From positions 62,001-126,000 of the forward strand of contig NZ_BDCJ01000005.1 in the NCBI RefSeq assembly GCF_001613445.1: DNA of 64,000 nt, written 5' to 3'. Below are positions 13,153-22,104 of this stretch, piece after piece. The position numbers and the translations under genes were made by a program. The notes beneath the pieces were generated by a model. The model made no database searches. It saw only the letters and a program-made list of their open reading frames with translations, and was not told the DNA's origin. The DNA comes from Nocardia grenadensis NBRC 108939. GTDB taxonomy: Bacteria > Actinomycetota > Actinomycetes > Mycobacteriales > Mycobacteriaceae. The number at the start of each line of letters is the position of its first letter. The first letter of the stretch is position 1.

Positions 13153-13575
13153 GGTGGTTTCGGGCCCGGGGAGGAATCGGAACCCCTCGACGGTAGGGGT
13201 CGTGGGAACCGGTGGGAGCCGGGAACTGCGGGTGGCCGGGTCGGTCTGTCCCGAGGGGTGGCAGACGACCATCGGCCGGCGGCAACGTCCGTCCGGGCCG
13301 GTCTCGCGGGGTGACCGGCCCGGACGGCCATCGAGCGATGGTTCGGCTCTTCCGGATGCTCGGCAGCGGAATCGGACAGGCGACGAGTGTGGTCGATCCG
13401 GTCCGCTGCCAGCGGAAGGTAACCGTTCGAGGGAATCGGCGATGGTGGTCGAGGTGTCGAAAGTGGAGACCACAGTAGGTGGGTCTTCCGGCCGGCCGCT
13501 CCGGGTTCTTCGTACCGCGGCTAACGGTGTAGCCGCGCGGGCCCGGGCGCCGGCGACGATCCTGCTCTCCACCGG
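13153..13575. other. GC-rich stretch without recognisable gene
   Basis: Long open frames exist on both strands but they are Arg/Pro/Ser-rich, lack ribosome-binding sites, and match no family I know. It lies between the doubtful gene at 12668 and the 3' end of the monooxygenase. Confidence 0.5.
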
Positions 13576-14844
13576 TTACAGCGGCAGTGTTCCCTGTTCC
13601 GCGGTGGGGAGATCGGTGGAGTAGTCGGGCAGCGTGTAGTCGTCGGTGCCGGACAGCATGCGGGTCATCAGTGGCTGCATGACCCGGGAGGTGGTGAACC
13701 GCACCAGGGCCAGTGAGGCCCGGATACCAGCCCGGGTGCGCGGGGTCATGGCCTTCACCCCACCTGGCGGGAGCTGCTGCGCGGATTCCACGAATGGGCG
13801 CAGGACCTCGCCGTACCGGGCCAGTGCGGCGGCGGGCCGGTCCGGGGTGCGCACGATCTCGCCGACCAGTATGTAGGCGCCGACCAGCGCCATGGCCGTG
13901 CCCTGCCCGCTCAGTGGTGACCCGCAGTATCCGGCATCCCCGACCAATGCGATCCGGTCTGTCGTCCAGCGCGTCATGGTGATCCGCGCGAGTTCGTCGA
14001 AGTAGAAGTCCTCGGCCCGGTCCATCGCGGCGTCGACGTCGGCGATCAGCGGGCCGCCGGCGGCGAGCCCTTCGCGCAGCAACCGCTTCTGGGCCGCGGT
14101 ATCGCGCCGCAGTGCCGGGTCGGCGGGGCGCCGGATGGTGATCATCGCCTTGGTGGTCGCCGGGTCGGCGTCCGGCCGGAACCCGAGGAAGGTGCCGCCG
14201 GGCAGCAGTTGCACGGTCATCCAGTGCGGGCGGATCCCCGCCGGGGTCGGCATGGTGAAGTACGAGGTGTATCCGCCGAGATAGGTGCTGAACTGCTCTT
14301 CGGGCCCGAAGGCCAGCCGCCGCGTGGTGGAGTGCAGGCCGTCGGCGCCGACCACCAGGTCGAATTCCTCCGTGGCTCCGGAACCGAATTCCACCGAGAC
14401 GCCGTGCGCGTGCTCGCGCAGTGCGTGTATCGACTCGCCGTACCGGTAGTCGATACCGCATGTCTCGGGGCGCGCGTTCTCCTCGGCGATGGCATCCAGC
14501 AGCACCTGGTTGAGATCGCCGCGGGTGATCTCGATTTCGGCCACCGCTCCGTTGCCTTCGAAGAGTTCGGCCGGCATCCGGGCTGCTTCGCGACCCGCGG
14601 CGTCCACGTACACCATGCCTCGTTCGTCGAGCTGGTGCCTGCGGATGCCCGGCACGAGGCCCATCCGCTCTGCCACGGTCCGGCTGGGTCCGCGCAGGTC
14701 GACGGCCTGGCCGCCCGGCCGCGGCGCGGCCGCGCGTTCGATCACCGTGGGCCGGATTCCGGCGCGCAGCAGTTGCAGGGCGACCGCGTTACCGGCGATA
14801 CCGCCACCGGAGATGAGTACGCGCGGGGTGGTCTGTGTGGTCAT
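13576..14844 (-). CDS. FAD-dependent monooxygenase (PHBH/TetX-like)
   Basis: 422 residues. The N-terminal FAD/NAD motif is VLISGGGIAGNAVALQLLRAG, followed by an ERAAAPRPGGQAVDLRG stretch. The mid-protein DLVVGADGLHSTTR is the DG motif for NAD(P)H, and the C-terminal FAD ribityl motif is ALVGDAGYCGSPLSGQG. This is the group A flavin hydroxylase family that hydroxylates aromatic compounds, including antibiotics such as tetracyclines and rifamycins. The ATG at 14844 follows GAGGACACG. It is divergent from a TetR regulator with an operator in the 105-nt gap, so it is probably induced by the substrate or a toxic aromatic. The substrate cannot be derived from sequence. Confidence 0.9.
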   Translation of the reverse strand: MTTQTTPRVLISGGGIAGNAVALQLLRAGIRPTVIERAAAPRPGGQAVDLRGPSRTVAERMGLVPGIRRHQLDERGMVYVDAAGREAARMPAELFEGNGAVAEIEITRGDLNQVLLDAIAEENARPETCGIDYRYGESIHALREHAHGVSVEFGSGATEEFDLVVGADGLHSTTRRLAFGPEEQFSTYLGGYTSYFTMPTPAGIRPHWMTVQLLPGGTFLGFRPDADPATTKAMITIRRPADPALRRDTAAQKRLLREGLAAGGPLIADVDAAMDRAEDFYFDELARITMTRWTTDRIALVGDAGYCGSPLSGQGTAMALVGAYILVGEIVRTPDRPAAALARYGEVLRPFVESAQQLPPGGVKAMTPRTRAGIRASLALVRFTTSRVMQPLMTRMLSGTDDYTLPDYSTDLPTAEQGTLPL

Positions 14845-14876
14845 CGTGTCCTCGCTCAGAGAGTTACTCGTATGTC

Positions 14877-14931
14877 TTAGACATATGTCTAACACAGCTG
14901 TAGCACAAACGTCTAGAACAAATGTCTAATA
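14877..14931. promoter_or_regulatory. TetR operator between monooxygenase and regulator
   Basis: A perfect 16-bp palindrome, TTAGACATATGTCTAA (14877-14892), is followed by two further half-sites, GTCTAGA (14911-14917) and TGTCTAA near 14923-14929. The cluster covers the promoters of both divergent genes. This arrangement is typical of autoregulated TetR pairs. Confidence 0.75.
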
Positions 14932-14949
14932 CGCGGTTAGAGTGGAGGC

Positions 14950-15528
14950 ATGGGAAACAAGGAGGATCTCCTCGCGGCCGCGCGTACCTGCATCTACGAA
15001 CGCGGGTTCGCCGCCACCACGGCCCGCGATATCGCCAGCACCGCGGGAGTCAGCCTGGCCGCCATCGGCTACCACTTCGGCTCGAAGGACCGTCTGCTCA
15101 CCGAGGCGTTCACCGACGAGACGGGTCGGGTGATCGGTGACGACCTCGAACGGCGGATCAGAGCGACCGCCGGCCGATCCGCGGGCGCGGCGTTCCCGGA
15201 GGTCTGGGACGGTATCGCCGAGCTGTTCGACCGCAATCGGGACGTGCTGGTGGCGAGTATGGAGAATGTGGTCCGCATCTACCGGACCCCCAGCGAACAG
15301 CCGCGGATGGGGGAGATGTACGAGGTCGCGGTCTCCGAGATCGCGAATCTGGTCGCCGAGTCCTACCCCGGCCTCGACGGTTCCCGGGCGCGTGCCGTCG
15401 CCGAGCTGTACTTCGTCATCCTCAACGGCTTGGTGATGCAGTGGATGAGCAGTCCGGGTGCGGAAATGCCGAGCGGGGCCCGGTTAGGAGAGGCGATCAG
15501 TGCCCTGACCTCGGACGAACGTTCGTAG
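14950..15528 (+). CDS. TetR-family transcriptional repressor
   Basis: 192 residues starting MGNKEDLLAAARTCIYERG behind a TGGAGG site. The helix-turn-helix is at about residues 25-47 (TTARDIASTAGVSLAAIGYHFGSK). The ligand-binding part is all-helical. It probably represses itself and the divergent flavin monooxygenase through the TTAGACA/TGTCTAA operator, releasing it upon ligand binding. Confidence 0.93.
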   Translation: MGNKEDLLAAARTCIYERGFAATTARDIASTAGVSLAAIGYHFGSKDRLLTEAFTDETGRVIGDDLERRIRATAGRSAGAAFPEVWDGIAELFDRNRDVLVASMENVVRIYRTPSEQPRMGEMYEVAVSEIANLVAESYPGLDGSRARAVAELYFVILNGLVMQWMSSPGAEMPSGARLGEAISALTSDERS

Positions 15529-15688
15529 TAGGGCTTGGGACCGCCGGGCTTCCGGTCTTTTCCGGCGGTCACGCCGCGCACGGGCGTCGATGACCTCGGC
15601 CGGATGAGGCCCGCGGGCGGAATTCCGCAGCATTCATACGCTGCGAGCATCCGGTGCGGAATGGGGCCGCGCATTCCCGCGTTGGTTT

Positions 15689-15708
15689 GGTTCGATAGCT
15701 ATCGAACC
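15689..15708. promoter_or_regulatory. 20-bp perfect palindrome, orphan operator
   Basis: GGTTCGATAGCTATCGAACC is a perfect 20-bp inverted repeat ending 16 nt before the start codon of a decayed MDR oxidoreductase. Its size and position suit a MarR-, HxlR- or TetR-type operator. No cognate regulator is adjacent except the TetR gene upstream, whose own operator is different. Confidence 0.6.
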
Positions 15709-15724
15709 GAAAGGTGGGCAAACT

Positions 15725-15925
15725 ATGCGGGTCATCGGTTTCGACGAGCCCGGGGGCCCGAGGTCTTACGCGCGTTCGACCCCCCCCGAACCGGCCGTCG
15801 GCCCCGGGCAGCTGCGAATCCGGGTACGCGCCGCGGCCGTGGGTGCGCGGATGTATCGTCCTCGAGTTCTGACGACGGATATTCGATTCCGGCGGTTCGG
15901 TTCGTACCAACCCGGCAGCGTGTAG
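15725..15925 (+). pseudogene. N-terminal remnant of an MDR (zinc-type alcohol dehydrogenase) oxidoreductase
   Basis: The ATG at 15725 begins MRVIGFDEPGGP and later PAVGPGQLRIRVRAAAV, the conserved start of quinone reductase/MDR proteins. The middle part, EVLRAFDPP, is only readable in another frame, so there are two compensating shifts near a GGGGG run (about 15758) and a CCCCCCC run (about 15781). After about residue 40 homology stops and the frame ends at 15925. The full family is about 310 residues, so the catalytic and cofactor domains are lost. Two homopolymer shifts could partly be sequencing errors, but the truncation is real. Confidence 0.75.
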
Positions 15926-15941
15926 CCCGGTCCGGAATACG

Positions 15942-15971
15942 AAAAAGGCCCCTGACCGATGGTCAGGGGCC
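15942..15971 (-). terminator. Rho-independent terminator of tRNA-Pro
   Basis: On the minus strand an 11-bp perfect stem GGCCCCTGACC/GGTCAGGGGCC with a 3-nt loop is followed by TTTTT (15942-15946). It lies 25 nt after the tRNA 3' end. Confidence 0.9.
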
Positions 15972-15995
15972 TAGTCGTGTCTCGACCAACACGAG

Positions 15996-16069
<74 letters not shown>

Positions 16070-16154
16070 TGAAGTGGACCTGCGATAGCTTACATCAGGT
16101 CCGGTCCGGAAAAGAAACCGACTGTTCAGGGCCTATTTCCGGTAGTGGCCCGGG

Positions 16155-17117
16155 CTACCGGGCGACGGCCTGCGAGGTCGACACTCCGTGGCCGGAATCG
16201 GCGGCGGGCTGCTTGGGCGGAGCGGCGACGAGGGTGAGCAACGTGGCCTCGGGCCGGCAGCAGAAGCGGTACGGCGCCCAGGGGGAGGTACCGATTCCGG
16301 CGGAGACGTGCAGGCGGGTATGCGCACCCCATTTGGACGGGCCCTTGACCCGCGACCGGTCGATATCGCAATTGGTGACGAGGGCCCCGTAGCCGGGCAG
16401 GCAGAGCTGGCCGCCATGGGTGTGCCCGGCCAGGATCAGGTCGTAGCCGTCGTCGGCGAAGCGGTCCAGGACCCGGGGCTCCGGGGAATGCGTCAGGCCG
16501 ATGCGGAGATCGGCGAGCGGATTCGGGGCACCGGCGATGGTGTCGTAGCGGTCGCGCTGTAGGTGCGGGTCGTCGACGCCCGCGCTGGCGATGCGGATAC
16601 CGCCCACCTCGATATCGCGGCGCGTGTGCGTCAGGTCCAGCCAGCCGCGCTCGGTGAATGCCGCGCGCAGATCCTTCCAGGGCAGCGGAGCACCGTGCAC
16701 ACGTTTGTGGTTCTTGTCGAAATACTTCAGCGGGTTCTTGGGGACCGGCGCGAAGTAATCGTTGCTGCCGAACACGAACAGGCCCGGCCGTGACAGCAGA
16801 CCACCCAGCGACTGGACCACCGCGGGCACGGCCTTCTGATGCGACAGGTTGTCGCCGGTGTTGATCACCAGGTCGGGTTCGAGCCGGTCGAGTTCGCGCA
16901 ACCACTGCTGTTTGAGCTTCTGCCCGGGCGTCATGTGCAGATCGCTGATGTGCAATACCCGCAGCGGAGCCGAGCCCGGTCGCAGCACCGGCATCGTGGC
17001 TTCGCGCAGAACAAAGGCATTGCGTTCGATCAATGAGGCATAGCCGACTCCGGCCGCCGCGGCTCCGGCGGCGCCGAATGCGGTTCGGCGAAGGACCGAC
17101 GTCGAGATCACGGGCAT
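16155..17117 (-). CDS. Membrane-anchored metallophosphoesterase
   Basis: 320 residues from the ATG at 17117, homologous by position to Rv3683. An N-terminal hydrophobic segment (TAFGAAGAAAAGVGYASLI) acts as anchor or signal. The two-metal calcineurin-like site is complete: DLH, GDN, GSND, H in LTHSPE, and GHTHGGQ. Family members hydrolyse phosphodiesters or UDP-sugar/lipid phosphates at the membrane. The neighbour ponA2 suggests a cell-envelope role. The frame extends to 17261, but the added residues are Arg/Pro-rich and lack the anchor-start layout. No clear ribosome-binding site is seen. Confidence 0.9.
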   Translation of the reverse strand: MPVISTSVLRRTAFGAAGAAAAGVGYASLIERNAFVLREATMPVLRPGSAPLRVLHISDLHMTPGQKLKQQWLRELDRLEPDLVINTGDNLSHQKAVPAVVQSLGGLLSRPGLFVFGSNDYFAPVPKNPLKYFDKNHKRVHGAPLPWKDLRAAFTERGWLDLTHTRRDIEVGGIRIASAGVDDPHLQRDRYDTIAGAPNPLADLRIGLTHSPEPRVLDRFADDGYDLILAGHTHGGQLCLPGYGALVTNCDIDRSRVKGPSKWGAHTRLHVSAGIGTSPWAPYRFCCRPEATLLTLVAAPPKQPAADSGHGVSTSQAVAR

Positions 17118-17320
17118 TTGCCCAGCATAGGTGACCAGGTCGCCGGGCGCGCAGCGTGTTGAGCCACAGTTTCGGTGGTGTGGCGGGCGGGTTACCTGCC
17201 GCGGCAACCGGGGACAGGCCTGTGGCCTCGGGAAATATCCGATCACAGCCGAAGCGAACACGCCCGGTTCAGCGGGTAATCGGGTGGGCGTGGCGGGGTG
17301 CAGCGGCTACCGTTCTGCCC

Positions 17321-17785
17321 ATGTCGGAACTGAAATCGAGGCTGCGCGCCGATATGACCGCCGCGATGAAGGCGAAGGATTCGCTGCGACTGAACACCCT
17401 GCGGATGCTGTTGGCCGCTGTGCAGACGGCCGAGGTCGCCGGGAAGGAAGCCCGCGAACTGTCCGACGCCGAGGTGGTGGCGGTGCTCACCAAGGAGTCG
17501 AAGAAACGCAACGAATCCGCCGAGATCTACACCCAGGCGGGCCGCGGGGAACTGGCGGCCAACGAACACGCCGAGGCCCGGATCATCGACGAGTACCTGC
17601 CCACCCAGCTGACCGACGCCGAGGTCGCCGATCTGGCCGATACCGCGATCGCCCAGGTCGCCGAGGAAATCGGCGAACGCCCCGGGATGCGGCAGATGGG
17701 CCAGGTCATGAAGGTGGCCAACGGGCTGGCCGCCGGCAAGGCCGACGGCTCCCGGATCTCGGCGGCGGTGAAGGCGCGGCTGTAG
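17321..17785 (+). CDS. GatB/YqeY domain protein
   Basis: 154 residues, the full length of the YqeY family. It starts MSELKSRLRADMTAAMKAKD and contains RLNTLRMLLAAV, RIIDEYLPTQL and MGQVMK. The C-terminal YqeY fold resembles the tRNA-binding tail of GatB, suggesting RNA or tRNA-linked activity; the function is unproven. Cytoplasmic. It converges on ponA2 with a 21-nt gap. Confidence 0.92.
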   Translation: MSELKSRLRADMTAAMKAKDSLRLNTLRMLLAAVQTAEVAGKEARELSDAEVVAVLTKESKKRNESAEIYTQAGRGELAANEHAEARIIDEYLPTQLTDAEVADLADTAIAQVAEEIGERPGMRQMGQVMKVANGLAAGKADGSRISAAVKARL

Positions 17786-17806
17786 GCCGCGCCCGCACCG
17801 CCGGTG

Positions 17807-20194
17807 TCAGCGGGGGATGGGCACTGGAATGGGGATGGGCGGCAGGAACGGCGGCAGCGGCAATCCGGGGGCGTTCGGGGTGGTCGCGGCCGGCCGGCCC
17901 GGCGGCGGTGGTTCGCGGACGGTGCCGTCGCTGAGGTAGATCGTCACCTGCGATCCGGGAATGGCCGACCCGTTCGGTGTCGACCCGGTGACCGTGCCCT
18001 TGGGCGCCGAACCTGGTGAAGTCACCGAGGTGACCTTGAAGCCGGCGCCGGTGAGCGCTCCGGTCGCCTCGCCGGCAGTCATTCCAACCACATCGGGTAC
18101 CTGCGCGTTCTCCGCGCCACGCACGTATTTCTCGTCGACCGGCGGTAGGGCCGGTGGTGGGAAATTGCCCACCACCGGCTTGACGGCGCCGAACCAGGTG
18201 CGGGCGGGTTCGTTGCCACCGAACAGGCCGTTGGCGTCGCTGGCCGGGCAATTGCGCAGCGGGAAGGAGCAGATCTCGCCGGGGGTCGGGCTGTCGCCGT
18301 AGACGTACACCGAGCCCGCGAGCGAGTTCGTGAAGCCCAAGAAGGCAGAGGACCGGTGGCTTTCGGTGGTACCGGTCTTGGCCGAAACGGGCAGATTCCA
18401 GCCGGTGTTCCCGGCGGCCGCCGACGCGGTGCCGCCGCCGGCGGAGTCCTTGCCCATGGCGTTGGCGAGGGTGTTCGCCAGACCCGGCTCGACCACCTGT
18501 TCACACGCCTGCTCGGTGAGCGGAACGGGTTTGCCGTAGCGGTCGATCACTTCCGCGATCGGCGAGGGCGGGCACCAGGTTCCGCCGGAGGCCAGGGTGG
18601 CGGCGACATTGGACAGTTCCAGCGGGTTCACCGCCAGCGGGCCCAGGGTGAACGAGCCGAGATTCTGGCCCTTGATCATATCGGCCAGGCTCTGATTGTC
18701 GTCGTGGCCGGAGGTACCGGGCTCGGTGTAGGAGCGCAGGCCGAGCCGGACGGCCATATCGACGGTCGGGGTGACGCCGACGGCCTGGATGAGTTTCACG
18801 AAAGCCGTGTTCGGGGAGGTGGCCAGTGCTTCGGTCACCGACATGGGCGACCGGTAGTTGCCCGCGTTCTCGACGCAGTACGTCTCGGGTGGACATCCGG
18901 GAGCGCCGCCGTTGCCCATACCGCGGGCATCGAATCGGGACGGCACATCGAGCTGGGCGTTGGTGCCCATACCCTTCTCCATCGCCGCGGCGGTGGTGAA
19001 GAGTTTGAACACCGAACCCGCGCCGTCGCCGACCATCGAGTACGGCTGGCCGAGCAGGGTTTCGTGCGCGTCCCGGTTCAGGCCGTAGGTGCGGCTGCTC
19101 GCCATCGCCAGCAGCGGGTGTTTGTCCTTACCCGGCCCGATCAGCGACATGAGCGAGGCGATGTTCTCCAGATGGGGGTCGGCGTTCGCATTGACCGAGC
19201 GCTTCACCGAATCCTGGACGGCGGGGTCCAGGGTGGTGCGGATCAGGTAGCCGCCCTTTTCGATCTGTTCCTTGCTGAGCCCGGCCTCGGCCAGGTACTG
19301 CAGGGCGTAGTCGCAGAAGAACCCTCGGTCGCCGGCCGCGATACAACCCCGCGGCAGACCCTTCGGTTCGGGCAGCACACCCAGCGGCTGCGACTTCGCG
19401 GCGTGGAACTCCGCGGCCCGGCTCGGGATGTTCTGCATCAGGGTGTCCAGCACCGTGTTGCGGCGCGCGGTGACCCCTTCGGGATTGGTGTAGGGGTTCA
19501 GCTTGGAGCTGGACTGCACCATGCCGGCCAGCATCGCCGACTGGGCGATGTTCAGATCCTTGGCGTCGATACCGAAGTAGGTCTGGGCGGCGTCCTGGAT
19601 GCCGTAGGAGGAATTACCGAACGGGACCAGGTTCAGGTAGCGGGTGAGGACTTCGTCCTTGGTGAGCTCCTTGTCCAGGGTCAGCGCCATGCGGATCTCG
19701 CGGATCTTGCGCGCGGGTGTGGTCTCGATGGCGGCCCGGCGTTCGGCGTCGGTCTTGGCGACGACGAGCAGGTTGAAGTTCTTCACATACTGCTGGTCGA
19801 TGGTCGAGGCGCCCTGCTGGACCTCGCCGCTGCTGGTGTTGGTGAGGAAGGCGCGGATGGTGCCCTGCCAGTCGACGCCGTGGTGGTCGGCGAAGCGCTT
19901 GTCCTCGATGGAGACGATGGCCAGCTTCATATCGTTGGAAATCTGGTCGCTGGGCACTTCGAACCGGCGCTGCTCGTAGAGCCAGGCGATGGGATTGCCG
20001 GCCGTGTCCACCATGGTGGACACGGCGGGGACGGTTCCCTCGACCAGTTCCGCGGACACGTTGTCGACGGCGTCGGCGGCGCGATTCGAGACGAATCCGA
20101 AACCTCCGGCGACCGGGAACAACAATCCGGCTACGAGCACGGAGGCGAGTACACAACTGCCCGCCAGCTTGAGGAGCGCACGTGTGATCGGCAC
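17807..20194 (-). CDS. ponA2: Bifunctional class A penicillin-binding protein with PASTA domain
   Basis: 795 residues: a short cytoplasmic tail and membrane anchor (ITRALLKLAGSCVLASVLVAGLLFPVAGG), then a GT51 transglycosylase domain (residues ~65-240, with EDKRFADHHGVD and the QGASTIDQQ motif). A transpeptidase domain (~330-650) carries GSVFK as S-x-x-K, the S-x-N motif and KTGTT. One PASTA repeat (VPDVVGMTAGEATGAL...) lies near residues 705-770, followed by a Pro-rich tail. It polymerises and cross-links peptidoglycan outside the membrane. The GTG at 20194 is chosen because it places the anchor at the N-terminus. It is divergent from whiB4, as in mycobacteria. Confidence 0.95.
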   Translation of the reverse strand: MPITRALLKLAGSCVLASVLVAGLLFPVAGGFGFVSNRAADAVDNVSAELVEGTVPAVSTMVDTAGNPIAWLYEQRRFEVPSDQISNDMKLAIVSIEDKRFADHHGVDWQGTIRAFLTNTSSGEVQQGASTIDQQYVKNFNLLVVAKTDAERRAAIETTPARKIREIRMALTLDKELTKDEVLTRYLNLVPFGNSSYGIQDAAQTYFGIDAKDLNIAQSAMLAGMVQSSSKLNPYTNPEGVTARRNTVLDTLMQNIPSRAAEFHAAKSQPLGVLPEPKGLPRGCIAAGDRGFFCDYALQYLAEAGLSKEQIEKGGYLIRTTLDPAVQDSVKRSVNANADPHLENIASLMSLIGPGKDKHPLLAMASSRTYGLNRDAHETLLGQPYSMVGDGAGSVFKLFTTAAAMEKGMGTNAQLDVPSRFDARGMGNGGAPGCPPETYCVENAGNYRSPMSVTEALATSPNTAFVKLIQAVGVTPTVDMAVRLGLRSYTEPGTSGHDDNQSLADMIKGQNLGSFTLGPLAVNPLELSNVAATLASGGTWCPPSPIAEVIDRYGKPVPLTEQACEQVVEPGLANTLANAMGKDSAGGGTASAAAGNTGWNLPVSAKTGTTESHRSSAFLGFTNSLAGSVYVYGDSPTPGEICSFPLRNCPASDANGLFGGNEPARTWFGAVKPVVGNFPPPALPPVDEKYVRGAENAQVPDVVGMTAGEATGALTGAGFKVTSVTSPGSAPKGTVTGSTPNGSAIPGSQVTIYLSDGTVREPPPPGRPAATTPNAPGLPLPPFLPPIPIPVPIPR

Positions 20195-20378
20195 AGCACC
20201 AGCGTAGAGGGTCACTGTTCTGGGTTCGTGAAGTGTGGACTCCGGGTGTTGTTCTCGCTGATCAGTGTGTTGAGCGGGGAGTATCGCGCATGGGGTTTGA
20301 CGTGCGTTTACGGTCTGGAGGGCGAGTGACGGCCGCCGGGTCGCAGGCACGGACGTACCAAAAAGTCATCACTCGGTC

Positions 20379-20408
20379 TTGCGCAATCGGCATACCTTTA
20401 CCTAGATT
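20379..20408 (+). promoter_or_regulatory. Candidate whiB4 promoter
   Basis: TTGCGC (20379-20384) and TAGATT (20403-20408) are 18 nt apart. The start would lie near 20415, leaving a leader of about 130 nt before whiB4. Confidence 0.45.
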
Positions 20409-20417
20409 GAGAGCTCA

Positions 20418-20435
20418 GTGTGATAGAGCTAACAC
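20418..20435. promoter_or_regulatory. Imperfect Crp-like site near the whiB4 promoter
   Basis: GTGTGATAGAGCTAACAC has TGTGA on the left and an imperfect TAACA on the right, spaced as in Crp/GlxR sites. It overlaps the predicted transcription start, a position suited to repression. The match is partial. Confidence 0.3.
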
Positions 20436-20543
20436 TCAATGTGGAATGTGGTGCACTTCGCGGCGGGGCTCGGGTTGCTGCGTAGTGGACGCGATTCCGG
20501 AGCGCCGTGACCCGGTGTTCGGACTGGCAAAGGGGCACACCAA

Positions 20544-20867
20544 ATGCACATGACAACCCCCGTCGCTCGATTGGACGTAGAGCAGGCCGAAGCAAGGATC
20601 GCCTGGGTGGCCCAGGCCCGATGCAAGGAAGTGGATCCCGATCAACTATTCGTCCGCGGCGCGGCCCAGCGCAAGGCGGCGACGATCTGCCGGCACTGCC
20701 CGGTCCTGATGGAGTGCGGAGCGGACGCTCTGGACAACAGGGTCGAGTTCGGGGTGTGGGGTGGTATGACCGAGCGACAGCGGCGAGCGCTGCTCAAGCA
20801 GCATCCCGAGGTGACCTCGTGGTCGGACTTCTTCCACGCGCAGCGCCAGCATCAGGTGGCTATGTAA
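20544..20867 (+). CDS. whiB4: WhiB-family iron-sulfur redox regulator
   Basis: 107 residues with Cys27, Cys49, Cys52 and Cys58 in the C-x21-C-x2-C-x5-C arrangement that holds a [4Fe-4S] cluster. The WhiB turn GVWGGMTERQRR precedes a basic C-terminal DNA-contacting region. Mycobacterial WhiB4, at the same locus, is an oxygen-sensing regulator of the oxidative stress response. The ATG lies after AAAGGGG. An in-frame ATG two codons later is an alternative. It is followed by a strong terminator. Confidence 0.93.
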   Translation: MHMTTPVARLDVEQAEARIAWVAQARCKEVDPDQLFVRGAAQRKAATICRHCPVLMECGADALDNRVEFGVWGGMTERQRRALLKQHPEVTSWSDFFHAQRQHQVAM

Positions 20868-20891
20868 ATCAAATCCCTATTGGACTACCGA

Positions 20892-20928
20892 CCGCCGGGC
20901 ACTCGAGATTTCGAGTGCCCGGCGGTTT
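20892..20928 (+). terminator. Terminator after whiB4
   Basis: A 15-bp perfect stem CCGCCGGGCACTCGA/TCGAGTGCCCGGCGG with a GATT loop, followed by TTT. It also shields the convergent Get3-like operon. Confidence 0.85.
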
Positions 20929-20964
20929 GCCCGGTCGGGGCGAGCGGAGCCGAGCCCGGGCTGC

Positions 20965-22104
20965 TCAGCGGTCCCCGGCGGTCTGCGTTCCGGCCAATTG
21001 CGCCCCGACCGCCCGCAGCGCGGCCAGATCGGTCACATCGAACGGCAGCGCGGTCACCGAGACGATCGGGACCCGGGGATGCGCGCCCGTGAACCGGTGC
21101 AGCAGATGCTGTTCACGCCGTGCGGTCGCGACCCGCTGCGCGTGGACGCGCAGCACCCCTGCCGATAGCGGATCCGAATCATCGAGGCGGTCGGCGGCCG
21201 TGAGGGCGTGATCCGAGGGCAGCGAGCACAGCACCGGATGGGTCCGATTGAGTACCAGCCCGGCCAGCGGCATCTGCTCGGTGGACAGCCGGTCCACGAA
21301 GAACGACGCTTCGCGCAGTGCGTCGGGTTCCGGCGCGGCGACCACCAGGAAATGGGTACCGGGCTTGGCCAGCATGGCGAATGTGCGGTTGGCTCGCTCC
21401 TGGAAGCCGCCGAACAGCGATTCCAGCGATTGCAGAAAATTCGAGGCGTCCTTGAGCATCTGGCCGCCCACGATGGTCGACACCCCGCGTACGGCCAAGG
21501 CCATGGCGCCCGTGACGAACCGCCCGACGCCCCGGCCGGGAGCCATGATGACCCGGATCATCCGGCCCTCCAAGAAGGTGCCGAGCCGTTTGGGGGCGTC
21601 GAGGAAGTCCAGGGCGTTGCGCGAGGGCGGGGTGTCCACGACGACCAGATCCCATTCGCGGCGCCCCGCGAGCTGGCCGAGCTTCTCCATCGCCATGTAT
21701 TCCTGGGTGCCGCCAAACGAGGAGGCCACCGCTTGATAGAAGGGGTTGGCGAAGATCTGCTCGGCCTTCTCGGCGGTGGTGTGCTCCAGCACCATCTCGT
21801 CGAAGGTGCGCCGCATGTTCAGCATCATGGCGTGCAACTCGCCCTTGGCCTCCGGCCCCAGCTCGACCCGCTGCGGACTGTTGTCCAGGTCCCCGACGCC
21901 CAGCGACTGGGCCAGTCGGCGAGCCGGGTCGATGGTGAGGACGACGACCTTGCGTCCCTGCTCGGCCGCCCGCAATGCGATCGCCGCCGCCGTGGTGGTC
22001 TTACCGACGCCGCCGGAACCGCAGCACACCACGACGCGAGCCGCCGGGTCGGCGAGGATGGTCGAGATGTCGAGGGGGGCCGGACCGGCCGGTCGAGTGC
22101 TCAT
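20965..22104 (-). CDS. bagB: Get3/ArsA-like ATPase, second of pair
   Basis: 379 residues, equivalent in position to Rv3680. The P-loop GSGGVGKTT is at residues 29-37, but the signature lysine of the deviant Walker A motif (KGGVGKT) is replaced by Ser30. Switch I-like [10 protein letters not shown] and switch [11 protein letters not shown] are present, and the C-terminal part holds the A-loop-like VVAAPEP. Get3-like proteins bind hydrophobic helices or metalloids using ATP-driven dimer changes. The mycobacterial pair is linked to tolerance of glycerol- and NO-related stress. The start ATG overlaps the stop of the upstream partner by 4 nt, so the two are translationally coupled. Confidence 0.88.
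   Translation of the reverse strand: MSTRPAGPAPLDISTILADPAARVVVCCGSGGVGKTTTAAAIALRAAEQGRKVVVLTIDPARRLAQSLGVGDLDNSPQRVELGPEAKGELHAMMLNMRRTFDEMVLEHTTAEKAEQIFANPFYQAVASSFGGTQEYMAMEKLGQLAGRREWDLVVVDTPPSRNALDFLDAPKRLGTFLEGRMIRVIMAPGRGVGRFVTGAMALAVRGVSTIVGGQMLKDASNFLQSLESLFGGFQERANRTFAMLAKPGTHFLVVAAPEPDALREASFFVDRLSTEQMPLAGLVLNRTHPVLCSLPSDHALTAADRLDDSDPLSAGVLRVHAQRVATARREQHLLHRFTGAHPRVPIVSVTALPFDVTDLAALRAVGAQLAGTQTAGDR

Noticed and set aside
12569..14461. Long minus-strand frame covering the monooxygenase and the block downstream.
   Set aside because: Out of frame with the clear monooxygenase; low-complexity Arg/Pro translation.
18356..20329. Open frame antisense to ponA2.
   Set aside because: Shadow of ponA2; no ribosome-binding site or known domain.
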